A stretch of DNA of 64,000 nucleotides from Iris pallida (Eukaryota > Streptophyta > Magnoliopsida > Asparagales > Iridaceae). The notes beneath the pieces were generated by a model, which ran no database searches, was not told where the DNA came from, and saw only the letters and a program-made list of their open reading frames with translations. This document shows, piece by piece, positions 20,099 to 30,627 of the stretch. Position numbers and translations under genes: made by a program. The first letter of the stretch is position 1. Each line of letters begins with the position of its first letter. The stretch covers positions 4,308,158-4,372,157 of the forward strand of contig JANAVB010010791.1 in the NCBI GenBank assembly GCA_029216955.1, in the 5' to 3' direction.

Positions 20099-20818
20099 CT
20101 ATTTTTGCATGAGATATTTGGATTGGGGACTATACAGATAAAGAGACAGTCTCCTGGCATCTGATTCGAAATCGACCTTCTCTATGGTGAAGGGCTGTGG
20201 GTCGTCCTTCCAGTCGAAGATGATTGGACGGTCCCCTCCCTCGATTATGAGGTAAGCGTCTTCCACTGGAGTAAGCTGGTTTGCGGTGTAAACATTTGTC
20301 ACATGTATGTGTAGGTGAGTGCCTATACCGTGTTCTATAGCATACATTGGACAAAGCTTATTAAGCTCGAGGTAGTTCAAAGATAGCCCTTTATTGATGA
20401 AGTAAGGTATCTTTTCTAGCGGAATTACATCATCTGTGGAGGGAACATCAGTGTAGGCAGCCACATACTTGGCCATTTCCGGTTCTTCTTTGGCTACCCC
20501 ATGTATAAATGAAGACTGAGAGGCTGACCTGGACAGCTTGATCATCAGGGGTTCTGTTGGTGGGGCCGAACGTGGAGTTGTTGGCAAACTAGCGACCCCC
20601 AGTTTGGTACTCGATACTGGGCGGGGAGTTGTTGGCTCGCTAGAAGCCCCAGACTTTGCATCGAGGTGACGACTCTTCTTGGGAAGACGTATCATCATTG
20701 GTTTGTCGGAGGGATTGAGCTTCTCCGTTTGTTGCTGACCGGCTCTAGGCAATCTGATTGTCAGTGGCTCTGTTGTGGGTCTTGGCGCTTTTCCGGACCT
20801 TAGCAGCCGGATTATCAT
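20099..20818 (-). pseudogene. Tat protease-RT spacer with a repeated MIRLP-type peptide
   Basis: This 239-codon frame lies between protease and RT. The N-terminal 110 residues hold four copies of a short motif, MIIRLLRSG, LTIRLPRAG, MMIRLPKKS and LMIKLSRSA, in a Pro/Thr/Ser-rich background, so it is likely unstructured and basic. The C-terminal part (MYAIEHGIGTHLHIHVTNVY, FDWKDDPQPFTIEKVDFESD) looks folded but is not a domain I can name. It is in a different frame from gag-protease, so a frame change occurs between 20949 and 20818. It ends at TAG 20099-20101. Confidence 0.7.
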
Positions 20819-20948
20819 TTGTCCTTCTTGTGCCGAGAGGCTGATTGCGTCCTTACGCAGAGCGGCCGTAAGGGGTGCGAATTTGCCAGGTTTACGAGCT
20901 TTGAAGGTGGATCGTCAAAGGTTCTTCTGATCCTGAGGCCGTCTCAGT

Positions 20949-21446
20949 TCAAGTTTGTACATCTTCATCCAGGTGCCTCTTCGACTTCTCGTATAGGCAG
21001 GAGTCTGAGTAGTAGGATTCGACCCCTTTGAAAGGATCAATGTCGGCAAATTCTGTCCTTACGAAGCCGTGTTTGTCGACATACTTGAAATACTGGTGCA
21101 GCATGGAAGACACGATCATGTAATCATGTATCCAAGGGCGCCCTAAGAGGATGTTGTAGGAAGTGTTCGCATCTATGACATAACAGGTTACTTCTGACTG
21201 GAGATTGCCAATTTGGCACTTCAAGCGAATCTTTTCGATCGGGTAGCTCCTGCCCGAATTGAAATCGCTGATGGCAGTGCTTGTTGGTGTCAGGCAATGC
21301 ATAAGAATGCGGAGATGATGTAACAGACCCTTCAGGATGATGCTTATGGAAGAACCAGGATCAATGTGCATCCGATCGACCTTTACGTCACCGATGTATC
21401 CAGTGTAGTATAACGGACGATCGTGCAAGTTGGTCTTAATGAGCAT
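20949..21446 (-). pseudogene. Tat aspartic protease domain
   Basis: RMHIDPGSSISI near residue 25-36 is the active-site region, with DPGSS where many gypsy proteases have D-S/T-G. Downstream, YNILLGRPWIHDYMIVSSML is the conserved closing motif of Ty3/gypsy proteases. The frame is the same as gag (21450-24956), as expected for a gag-pro fusion, and ends at a TGA after DEDVQT. It matures the polyprotein in the particle. The odd Pro after the catalytic Asp may be tolerated in this family or may be a mutation. Confidence 0.78.
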
Positions 21447-21449
21447 ATC

Positions 21450-22202
21450 TTACAGAGTGAAGACAATGTTGGGCATCGCTCCTGTGCAAGCGCTATCTAG
21501 GAGATTTGCAGGGGGGCTCTCTCCTGTGAGGTTGACCTGAGCCAGATAGGCGTCGGCATTTTGGAGTGCTTCGCTCAAAGCCGTGCGAACATCCTTTGAG
21601 AGTCTCAGGAGCTCGTATAATGAGAATTTGGCCGGTGTGTTGGCCAATTACGCCAAGATGTCGAAGTTGTAGGGCCTTTCCAGCCCCTGAGGTGCCTCTT
21701 TTCGGAGGGATTTGTCAAAGCGAGTCTCCTTTAGCCTAGGCTTGTCGGTCGTCAGAGGCTGAGAAGGTCCTAGAGTGTCAGCGGTAGCTGGCTGATGATA
21801 TTCAGCCGAGTTATCAGCCACAGGTTGGGATTGTGCCCCAGACCGAGTAACGACAGCCGTGACTTCTTCGACATCTGTCGAGATTGTGCGGCAGGATCTG
21901 ACTTTTCCACTCTTCTTCTTACGAATGGAAGGTGGTGTGGATTGAGTCACCTCGAGTACCAGGTCCAGATGGACCCATATGACCTCCCCCCGTGATGTCA
22001 TGAGGGGCACTAGACCAGCAGCCTGATCTCGGGGAGGTAGAATATTAGCAATCTCCATTGTCGCCAGAGGGATGGGGACCACACCGTCTTGAGTTTCTGT
22101 TGGAGGAAAGCTGCCAAATTATACTGACACCATATTGTCCGCCACGGTTACCTCTTCGAAATTGATGGCCAGAGCGTTCGAATCGATGAGATGTTGGATG
22201 TA
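21450..22202 (-). pseudogene. Tat gag-protease linker
   Basis: Two frames (21648-22082 and 21450-21647), in phase with gag and protease and separated by single stops, encode a linker rich in Ser, Thr and Lys (IRKKKSGKVRSC, AVVTRSGAQSQPV). It ends in NFDILA, then FSLYELLRLSKDVRTALSEA, a helical segment typical of the start of Tat/Athila pol. The 22083-22202 part after the gag stop is in frame but interrupted. No catalytic motif is expected here. Confidence 0.65.
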
Positions 22203-24110
22203 TCATTTCAGTTGGTAGCAGTCGTGTGTAGCATGGTGGACGTAGCGGTGGTAGTAGCAGTACTTTGGGCTCTCCATTTCTGCCGGCCGAGGTTCTCGTC
22301 TTGGTGGAGGGAGCTGAATTCTGTCTCCTTGTATGAGCATGTCCAAGATGGGCTTGACGTGGCCGTCTTCGAAGGAGTAGGTCATTTGCGGCCATTGTTT
22401 GTCTGTCGGTTTTGACTCAGGTTTCTGTGTTGTGTCGGTCACCATAGCCTGCTTGCCCTTGTTGTCCCGATTGTTGGAGGAGTTACCACCATTGTTGTTG
22501 TTGGCATTAGGACGCCTGTCCTTGTCCTCTCCCTCTGAGATGTGCAATCCCAGTTGGCGAGCCTTCTCCAACCGTTCTTCGACGCTAGTGGCACTGAGGA
22601 TAAACGTCTTCCAGTCCTTAAATTGACTTTCGCCCATCCAGAGACTGATTGTTGGGAGCAGTCTCTTTTGGCAAATTTTAATTAAGGAGGAATCCGAATT
22701 ACCAGACGGTAACTTCATTGCGGTTTGGCGAAACTGCTCAATATAGTTCCTTGTCAGCTCCTTCTCCCCTTGGACGACGTCCATGAGGGTGGACATTGTG
22801 ACGTCCTGTCCTACTTCGTAAAATCTCTCCAAGAACATGCACTTGAAGCTGGCGAAGGAGTGGATGCAGTTGTCTGGCAGGTTACGGTACCAGTCGAAGG
22901 CGACCCCCTCCAATGCCCCGATGAATAATCGTGTAAGGATGGCATCATCATGGGGTAGATGGTCGGTGGTGACCTCGAAGTAGGTGATGTACCGACTTGC
23001 GGAGGTCTTCCCATCATATGGATTGATGTGGAATGGTTTATACTTTGGTGGGAAGGGAACATCTCTCCACGCAGCGGGATACGGTTGTCGTATCCTGAGG
23101 TCTTGGCAGTTTTCTCGGGCGTGGAACATGGCCCGGAGCTCCTGGACCTCTCTTTTTGCCTTCCTGGCTTCGTCTGCAGCGGTAGGAGCCGACATTTCAT
23201 GAGGAATATTGTCCGGGTTTGGTGCCGCTGAGTTTGAGTCTGCATTGACCGCGGGGCCCAAGTTTTTTTGGCTAGGCATCCCTCCTTGCAGAGTAGGGAG
23301 GGCTGCTTTGATCTCGTCCACGGATTTGACCAAAGTGCGCAGTATGGCCTCCAGAGTGTCGATGCGTTGGCGATCACTGGGACCATCCTGTTCGTCGTTT
23401 GTCATGAATGTCGTCCTAACATGAGTAGAAGTGGAAGGGACGGTGGATGACATACACTCCGAATCATACCCCTGTAAAGAGAAGTCATCGGGGTATATGG
23501 GAATGTCTTCCTCTGGTTCGGACTCAGAAGGAACAGTACCCCAAGCTTCCGAGTTTGCCTCGTCTTGGGAATTGTGGACGTCCTCGGGGACGTCGGGATT
23601 TGCTGCATCTGATGGGAGAGATGTTTCCCCCGGCTCGTCTTCTAGGAATATCGGATTGTCGTGGAGGTTCGGAGGAGTGCTACCCCCAGTTCTAGCAACC
23701 CCTAGTGATGTAGACGATGAATCTCCCACTGTAGCAGATTTTGTCTTTGAACGGGTACCTTGGAAAACTCCAGTGGTGGGCAACCGCTTAGACGACAGTC
23801 TCTTAGTCATAGTGGTTGAAATCTTCGGGCTGGAAACGTTTGTCTTATTCCCTCTTCCATCGACGAGGATTTTCTGAGCAGAGTTGCAGGAGACGACGGG
23901 AGGTGCCTCATCCTCTGAACATGGTTGTTGTAGTCTTTGGAAGACGGACTGCCGGTCTTCTCGTACCGTCGCGTTATTGCAATAGCAGTTGACGATGACC
24001 TGGGTACAGTGACGTCTGTGGGAGGACTCTTTGCACCCTGAGGCCCTCTCTCTTTCCTTGCGCTTGTGGAGGATAGCCTCACGCAAGTCAGACGGGTCTG
24101 AAGCGACCAT
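22203..24110 (-). pseudogene. gag: Tat gag, main part with capsid domain and Cys/His end
   Basis: This 635-codon frame is the longest in the window. Residues 1-250 are Ser/Glu/Asp-rich and disordered. Residues 245-280 (RQRIDTLEAILRTLVKSVDEI) and 312-335 look helical. Residues 350-460 are the retrotransposon gag (capsid) domain, with FPPKYKPFHINPYDG, LTRLFIGALEGVAFDWYRNL and FKCMFLERFYEV. A poly-Asn tract (536-550) leads to the C-terminal KYCYYHRYVHHATHDCYQLK, a knuckle-like Cys/His motif of the Tat/Athila type. It ends at a TGA, after which the frame continues into the linker. Gag forms the cytoplasmic particle and binds element RNA. Confidence 0.87.
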
Positions 24111-24188
24111 GTTTGCTTCCTGGATTTTAGGAGACTTTTGGGAACCTCTCTGTCCGTTTGTTGTCGGGGGCTGGACTCGAGTGGTTCT

Positions 24189-24956
24189 TTACAACTTCCC
24201 ATCAGAGGCCCGTATAACAGTATGTGGAACGCTCGTATGGTCAGAGGTCGGGTCAGCGGACTGAGCTTGCCAAACTCGCGCTGCCCTAGACTTCTTTACT
24301 CTGGTGCATGGGGGCACATAATAGGAAGAGTCTAAGTGGTACTGGAGAGAGTCAGGCATGTCTTCTCGGGAGCACGAGAGATCAGGACCATAGGAGAGGC
24401 GGTCGAAGACTGAGCCGCGTGGAGCAGGCGACATACGGCTGGAATCAATAATCTTCATGCGGCTGGCAGTCGTAGCCGCATGGGCTTTTCTCATGCGATT
24501 GGAAATCTCAGCCGCATAGGTCTTCGCCATGCGGCTGGAAATCCTGGCCGCATGAGTGTTATGTATTTGGCTGGCAGTTTCGGCCATATGGACATCATTC
24601 ATGCGGCTGGCAATCTTGGCCGCATGAGTCTTCGTTTTGCGGCTAGTGCCTTTGTTCGGTTTCTTCCTGGAGCACATATAATCACTCTTTGCCCCTACAA
24701 GTCCAACATCGTAGTGCTTTCCTCTGCCGGACTTGGGGACAGCAGAGTCCTCTATGGCCTGAAGTGGGGCCGCATGAGAGTTGCCTTCGCCGTCTTGGGC
24801 AGCAGAGAGTACTCCGTCCAGATCTTGGGGAGGAGCAAATGACTTTGGCCTCCACTCCCTACGAGCCTTCTTTGTGCGGGTTCGCTTCTGGACCGGGCTA
24901 GCGCTTCCTTCAGAGAGCATTTCTTCGAACGCATGTTGGTCGAAGCGGACGACCAT
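24189..24956 (-). pseudogene. gag: Tat gag N-terminal extension with 12-residue repeats
   Basis: This 255-codon frame is in phase with the main gag frame and separated from it by one TAA. It opens MVVRFDQHAFEEML about 90 bp after the primer binding site, so it is probably the true Gag start. It is basic, with KRTRTKKARR. The middle has five 12-residue repeats of the type KTHAAKIASRMN, KTYAAEISNRMR and KAHAATTASRMK, encoded by 36-bp units at about 24455-24640. The repeats contain GCCGCAT or its reverse, the hexamer that also expands in the LTR and in the antisense gene. A Gag this long (over 900 codons) is unusual. Confidence 0.72.
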
Positions 24957-25031
24957 CTTCTATTGTGTGGAGCCAAGTTTGGCTGCATCCGATTGCGTCA
25001 CCAACTCCTCAGTCGTGGAGAAGTTTGTCCT

Positions 25032-25044
25032 AGCAGAGTCGCCA
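25032..25044 (-). other. Tat primer binding site
   Basis: Minus-strand TGGCGACTCTGCT begins three bases after the LTR end at 25048. It has the TGG start required to pair with a tRNA CCA end and the form usual in Tat-lineage elements. I have not assigned the tRNA. Confidence 0.75.
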
Positions 25045-25047
25045 TCG

Positions 25048-25702
25048 TGTTTGCCATAAAATATAAAAGAACAGAACAATTATCGGAGGACTGGACTTTT
25101 GCTTCACAATACAAACTCGCTTGTACAAAGAAAGCTTAGGGACGAAAACCTAGGTACAACAATCTAAGTATAATTGTTTATTTTAGATTCTGGGGGGTGA
25201 TGGTAGAAGCTCGGGAAAGCGACGGCAGCTCTGCCTTACTCCTTGGACGATCGGATGCAGCCTTGGCTCCGGGAAAGATCTGCTTGGCGTTAATGAAGAA
25301 ATGCTCTCCTCGCTCTCTCTCTTTTAGTCTCTTCAGGTGCTCTGGTGCTCTTCTCCAAAAAAAAGTCCTCTTTGCAAGGGAATGGCACCTTACTATTTAT
25401 AGGAGTGGGATGCCATCATTATGGTTTGCAATGATTGCCTCCTTGATATATCGGCGGTTAAGGACCAATTAATCTGGGCCCTTCATTCTGATTGTAGCAA
25501 ATCTAGGTAATTAATGTAGATTGTATCAAATCTTTGTATGCAATTAATGTTAATTGCCATGAATATTCGCGACTTGTAATGGCTTGCCACGTGTCTAATT
25601 TGCTCGATTTGACTTGATTTGGGCAATTATGGTGATTGCAACAAATATGATTTTGTTAGGATTTGTTAGCATCCATAATTCCAGGAAGATAAGACTGCCA
25701 CG
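25048..25702 (-). repeat. Tat 5' LTR, inner part (includes one CCACG copy)
   Basis: It aligns with 8660-9315 of the 3' LTR, with about 40 substitutions in 650 bases by eye. It holds the minus-strand TATA box at 25394-25401. The inner element interrupts it at CCACG (25698-25702), within a CCACGTGTC word; the LTR resumes at 34403. Confidence 0.92.
25394..25401 (-). promoter_or_regulatory. TATA box of the Tat 5' LTR
   Basis: Minus-strand TATAAATA, about 345 bp before the LTR end. The later insertion lies about 300 bp upstream of it, so most of the U3 is now 8.7 kb away. Confidence 0.65.
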
Positions 25703-26328
25703 TGTAAAACCCCTAAATTTTCTACTATTTTTATATATTAAATTTGATACCTATTTAAAATTTTTGTACTGTATGTCACGTAGTCGTATTGTACGTCGTA
25801 TGCAAAATTTTTCGTTTGCTCGACGAGTACGAATATGTGCGAGCGTACATATTTTAGAAAAACAATTATTTTTTATTTTCTTACACTTTCAAAATATTAT
25901 TATTCTTGCCATAAAAAGTCTATTGTTCTTAGCAGTTATTAATAATAAAATTCTTTGTGCAAAAATATTTATTTCATAAATATTTATTTATTTTACATAA
26001 TAATGTATTTTCGAAATTATTTAATATTAATGAATTTATTATTCAAAAAGATTTATTATTTTCGAAATTAATTATTATAGTATTTTGGAAAACATATTTT
26101 TGAAATATTTGTAACAATTTAAATTTTGATTTAATTCCATGGATACATTTAAATAGTAAACTACCTATATTTTAAATTGATTTGATTTTAAACTAAAAGT
26201 ATTTAACTTGATTTTATTTGGATTTGATTTTGGATTTGATTTGATTGATTTTAAATTAAATTGTAAGCTATCTAAATTTGGGTTTTAAATTATTCCTAAT
26301 CCTATCCAAAGTGGGAATTCCCATATCC

Positions 26329-26338
26329 TATAAATATA
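26329..26338 (+). promoter_or_regulatory. TATA box of the long-LTR element
   Basis: TATAAATATA, followed by GGCAGGTACTCC. The same box is at 31253 in the 3' LTR. The GC-rich leader begins about 200 bp downstream, so it would be transcribed as 5' RNA. Confidence 0.65.
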
Positions 26339-26529
26339 GGCAGGTACTCCTCCACATTATTCATCTTCCACAAAATTTCTTCCATAAATTCTCCAACCAT
26401 GGTGCGTGCCCCGTGTCCGTGTACCATCATCCAATCTTATTCCAATTCTTTACAATTAAATTAATTCCGTGTCGGACACACCCGACACAAAAATTTATAA
26501 CAATAACTCTATCCCTATCCCTATCCCTC

Positions 26530-27430
26530 TAACCCTGCCACCGTACGCCTAGCCGTCACCACCACCGTCGTCAGCAAATCATCCCCATCGCCCCAGCCTA
26601 CTGTCCAGCGTCGGCCACCGCCAAAACCCGCCACGACCGGCAGCACCTTCCTTCTCCTCCGACCTCTCTGCCAACACCACCACCAGCGACATCGACCTCG
26701 CCGCAGACCGTCCCCATACCGCGCACCCGGTCCTCCGACCCCCGACTCAGCCGTAACCACCCAAACCACCCTGCCACCACCAGCCGCCAAGCCATACCAC
26801 CACCACCACTTCCTGGACCCAGCCCGACCACCAGGCTCATACTGACACCAACGCCCGACAACCAAACCACCACGACCACCACCACACTTACCTCGCCGGA
26901 GCGCCGACGCCGTGGCCATCCTCCGCCTGTGCGCGCCTCCATCGAACGCCGACCGCCCATCCTCCTCCGGCCGTCGCATCACCGGGCGGTCAACAACCGC
27001 CCAGAGACTCCGCAGCTCCTCCCGTCGCCTCAACCGAACTCCGCCGTGCCAGCACGAGCGCGCCGCCGCACGCAGACCAAGAAACCCCCATCCGTGCAAG
27101 GACCTCCTCTGCGTCGCGCCACCCAAACCACGGCCGAACGCCGATCACGTTGTTCCTCAGCCGCTCCGGCCCAGGGCACAGCATCGCTGCCCGTGGGGGC
27201 GCCTCCACCGAGGCTACCTCCTCCGCAGCGGTCAGTGCCGCCGCAGCCCCGATCGAACCCCTAAACGCGCCCCCCCGCGAAACCCCCTTGCTGCCGGTCT
27301 GCCGCCGCCTTGGCCGGACCCGATTTCCCCTCCGACCACGCGCCCCACTTCTCAACCGCTCACTGAACTTCCTCCCAGCCTCCGCTCGCCGGCCGAGCCG
27401 CCCACTCCCGTTCGCCTCCCCTTCCCTTCT
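26530..27430. other. GC-rich, C-rich block inside the LTR
   Basis: Composition changes abruptly from very AT-rich to strongly C+G-rich for about 900 bp. Frames are open on both strands: + 26912-27514, Pro/Arg/Ser-rich; - 26521-27126, Gly/Arg/Trp-rich. Such open frames follow from composition. The block just before it has CCCTATCCCTATCCCTCTAACC, telomere-like but short. The second LTR copy is at 31455-32353. Confidence 0.5.
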
Positions 27431-28830
27431 CCAACTCTCTCTCTCCCTCGTCCCATTCTTTCTTTTTTTACTTTGAGAGCTTTTCTCTCACCTGGGAGAA
27501 AAGAGAATAAGTGAAGTATTCCTTTCCTTTCTCTTTCTTTTCTCTTTCTTTTTTTTGGTGATAAGTTACTGTTAACTGTTTTGTATTATTACTTCATTGT
27601 TATCATTATTATTATTATCTTTATTATTATTATTATCATCCTCATAATTATTATTATCACTATCAGTATTAGTATTTTTATTTTTTTATTTTATTATTAT
27701 TTCTATTTTCTTTATGATAATCAGAAGAATAGTGATTGCTAGATATTTTGTTGATTATCATTGATTATACTAGTATTTATATAATTAGTATACAAGGATA
27801 TACACAGTTATATTAACTATTAATTATTATTGTTGTTGTTATATATAAATATACATATGGTTTCCTAAAAACTATTTTGTAACAAAATATAGCTGTGCTT
27901 GATTATATACGTAATTTCAAATTAGATTTCAAAACCCTAAAAATATTGCTATATTATTTTGTGGTACTTTAATTATGGTATTTTGACCGAAAACTATAGT
28001 TGACAAAATTTATGTTTTAAGCCTAAATTGTTTTCATGTATTTTCAAGTAATTATTGGTAATATTTTGAATAAAAGAAAAACATAGTTCGTATTATAATT
28101 AACTTCCAAATATAGTTCCAAATAAAAGTATGTTATAAAAATAGTTTTATATATTTATTTTTATCTCCTTCAATTATCTAATCTTGTCCATGACCAATCG
28201 TATAAATTCCTATTTCTTTCCGAATTTGGACTTCTACATATCGTTTCTAACCAACTTAACTACTTCGGACCCAATGGCACGGTCTGTCCCACCAATTGAG
28301 ATCAACTTGCGTACTTTTGGCACCTACGACTATTTATGTGTCGACATAATCACATCGCGCGTCAACTGCAACCAACTTAAGGACTTGGCGGATTATCACA
28401 GCACACCAGGCGTTCTACCAGGCAAGACACCTTGCCATTAGCTGTTTAATTATTTTAGCTCATATTTTCATGCATTACTTATTTTCTTTATGCAAAATAA
28501 ACTGTGATACATGGCATAACTGTTCATTTATATTTCCTGCTGTGTATTATTTTTCTCAAATTAAACCTAGAATTAAGGGACCACCTTGTGTGTTGCATTC
28601 ATGGCCTTGACACGTTGTATCACGAAGTTGTGTGTCGCATGTAGAACACGGACATACGTGACTAGCTGGCCACTGGTGCGTATAAGCCGTGTGATAGGAA
28701 TAACCGCTAATAGAAATTGCATGCTAGTTGACTTAGCGGTTATAGAGGTTCACTGTTGTGGATACAACATGGTAGGCATTGGGTGGGAAGAACATCTCCT
28801 TAATGTATGGGTCATTTATGCACTGCCCTG

Positions 28831-28936
28831 ATTGCCGGTTATCTCCAATGGGAGGTACGGTCCTGCTAGCCGGTTATCTCCATTGGGAGGTACGGTCCTG
28901 ATTGCCGGTTATCTCCAGTGGGAGGTACGGTCCTGA
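28831..28936 (+). repeat. Three tandem 35-bp units in the long LTR
   Basis: GCCGGTTATCTCCAATGGGA then GGTACGGTCCTGATT, repeated three times with two or three changes. The same three units are at about 33752-33857 in the other LTR, so the triplication predates the insertion. Confidence 0.85.
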
Positions 28937-29477
28937 TTCCTGACTGAGCCGGCCCATGCGTCAAAGGTTTGTTCTTTAATTGCATACTCACTATAGTACG
29001 GTTAGGTACTCTATTGTATGTGTCCTTTAATTATTAAGCAATATTTATTCAGTTTATATGGCATGCTATGATGTGTCTTGTTACGTCCCTCTGAGGACCT
29101 GATTGTCTTGCCAGGTGTGTGCTATTGTCTTTCGCAGGTGCTTTCGCTCTAGCCGTGTTCATTGCTATTTCTCGAGGATGATTGCGTTTGGATCGTCTTC
29201 GCTTCGCTCGCCTAATTCATTTATTCTATCATGTACTTTTCCTTATTTTGTTGGTAGTGGATTTGTCTCCGTCCAACATATTGTATCAAGACAATTTATT
29301 CTCATTATATGATCTTTTATTCATTTCTTCTGTGTGGATGAGATTAGTTGTGGTTTTACTGCATTTTACAGCTTATGTATTTATACGAGGCTTCCATATA
29401 TTGGAGTATACTTCGTATGAATACAGCTGGCATGTCTACGTTCCTAGTCCTACGTATTTTGGGACTGGGGCGTTACA

Positions 29478-30627
29478 TGTTTTTGTGGTGGCCCATGCAG
29501 GTCGACATAAATTGTTTGGTTACTTTACCGTACCAAGCAAGCCTGCGAATAGGATTAGAAGTCTAGGATCTCATCCACATACTTGACCTCTTTCCTTGAT
29601 TTTATCTACCGTTTGACTCATCAATTGCATCTTGTTTGATTCCTTCTATCATTATCCTTATCTTTTCTTCGTGCTGCTAGAGATTGACCCTACTAGTTAG
29701 ACATTGTCCCAAAACACCATTAGTTAAATTCTTTAAGTTGGGTAGAATACCTTATGACTTAGCAACCCCTTTGACCTAGTGACCTATATTAGCAAGCTTA
29801 TTAGATCCTAGAATCTAGAGGACCTAACCCGTCTAGCCAACCAATGACTTAGACAAGAAGACTATAGGACGACTATATAGAGACCAACACAAGATATGAC
29901 TTAGAATCCTTCCGCTTTCTTAAATCTTAATCTCGTGCCTATGTATTTACCATTTGACTAAGTGATGCTAATGTAGTCTAGTTTTTGCAAGCTTATCTTT
30001 ATCGAGCTTGTTCACGACATATGTTACTGGAAGATATCCCACTAACATGTTGTCTAATCAGAACCGGTGCATAATGGTCTGATCAACCAAGTGCACTTTG
30101 GTTCGCTTTTGTTTATTATTCTACGTGGATAGGGACATAGCTAAACTTGCCCTCTAGAATCCCATCCACGACTGCCTTGACAATTCCTTTGAAATTATTC
30201 AATCGTCTTTGAATCACGTATTCGTATTCGATAACGCCTCCTTCAAACTCTATCTTACTTTCGCCTTTACCTATTTTAGAAGGACGACGACGTTATACTA
30301 GCACTTCCTCTAGCTATCCTATCACCTATGACCATTATCACTCGATATTGCTATTTCTCCCTCCTAAACTACTCGTCCTTTTCTCAGGCCCTATAATTAC
30401 TGTCATGACCCTCTAAACGCTTAAATTAAGGCGAATCTATTTCGTTCTCTAAATCGTGACCCTCATTCATTACCCGTGACCATACCGTATTAATTTTCTA
30501 TGATCTAGATCGTGATTTTTACGTCATGATTTGTTATCGATTGTTTCCCATTGAAACCCCCTTGCGTCCTCTCACCCCCCTACTAATTCTTAATTTCGAG
30601 GACGAAATTCTTTTAAGTTGGGTAGGA
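29478..30627 (+). other. Internal region of the long-LTR element, no ORF
   Basis: 1150 bp of AT-rich sequence without a domain. The start, TGTTTTTGTGGTGG, has no recognisable primer binding site. A phrase CTTTAAGTTGGGTAG occurs at about 29732 and again in the 3' end at 30611-30625, which hints at a duplicated polypurine-tract region. CGAGGACGAAATTC at 30597-30610 marks the end of a chromovirus body. Confidence 0.75.

Larger units (their letters stand above)
25703..29477 (+). repeat. 5' LTR of the long-LTR element
   Basis: Length is 3775 bp. Layout: AT-rich U3 to 26328, TATA box, a GC-rich leader (about 26530-27430), T/A-rich sequence with ATT microsatellite (27590-27720), and a 35-bp triplication at 28831-28936. 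Open frames of up to 201 codons in the GC-rich block are not supported as genes. Confidence 0.92.

Noticed and set aside
26521..27514. Open frames of about 200 codons on both strands in the long LTR as genes
   Set aside because: They overlap on both strands, are low-complexity Pro/Arg or Gly/Arg/Trp, and follow from the GC-rich composition. The second LTR has them only because it is a copy.
29478..30627. Hidden gag or pol in the long-LTR element's internal region
   Set aside because: I found no frame above about 60 codons and no protease, RT or integrase motif on either strand.
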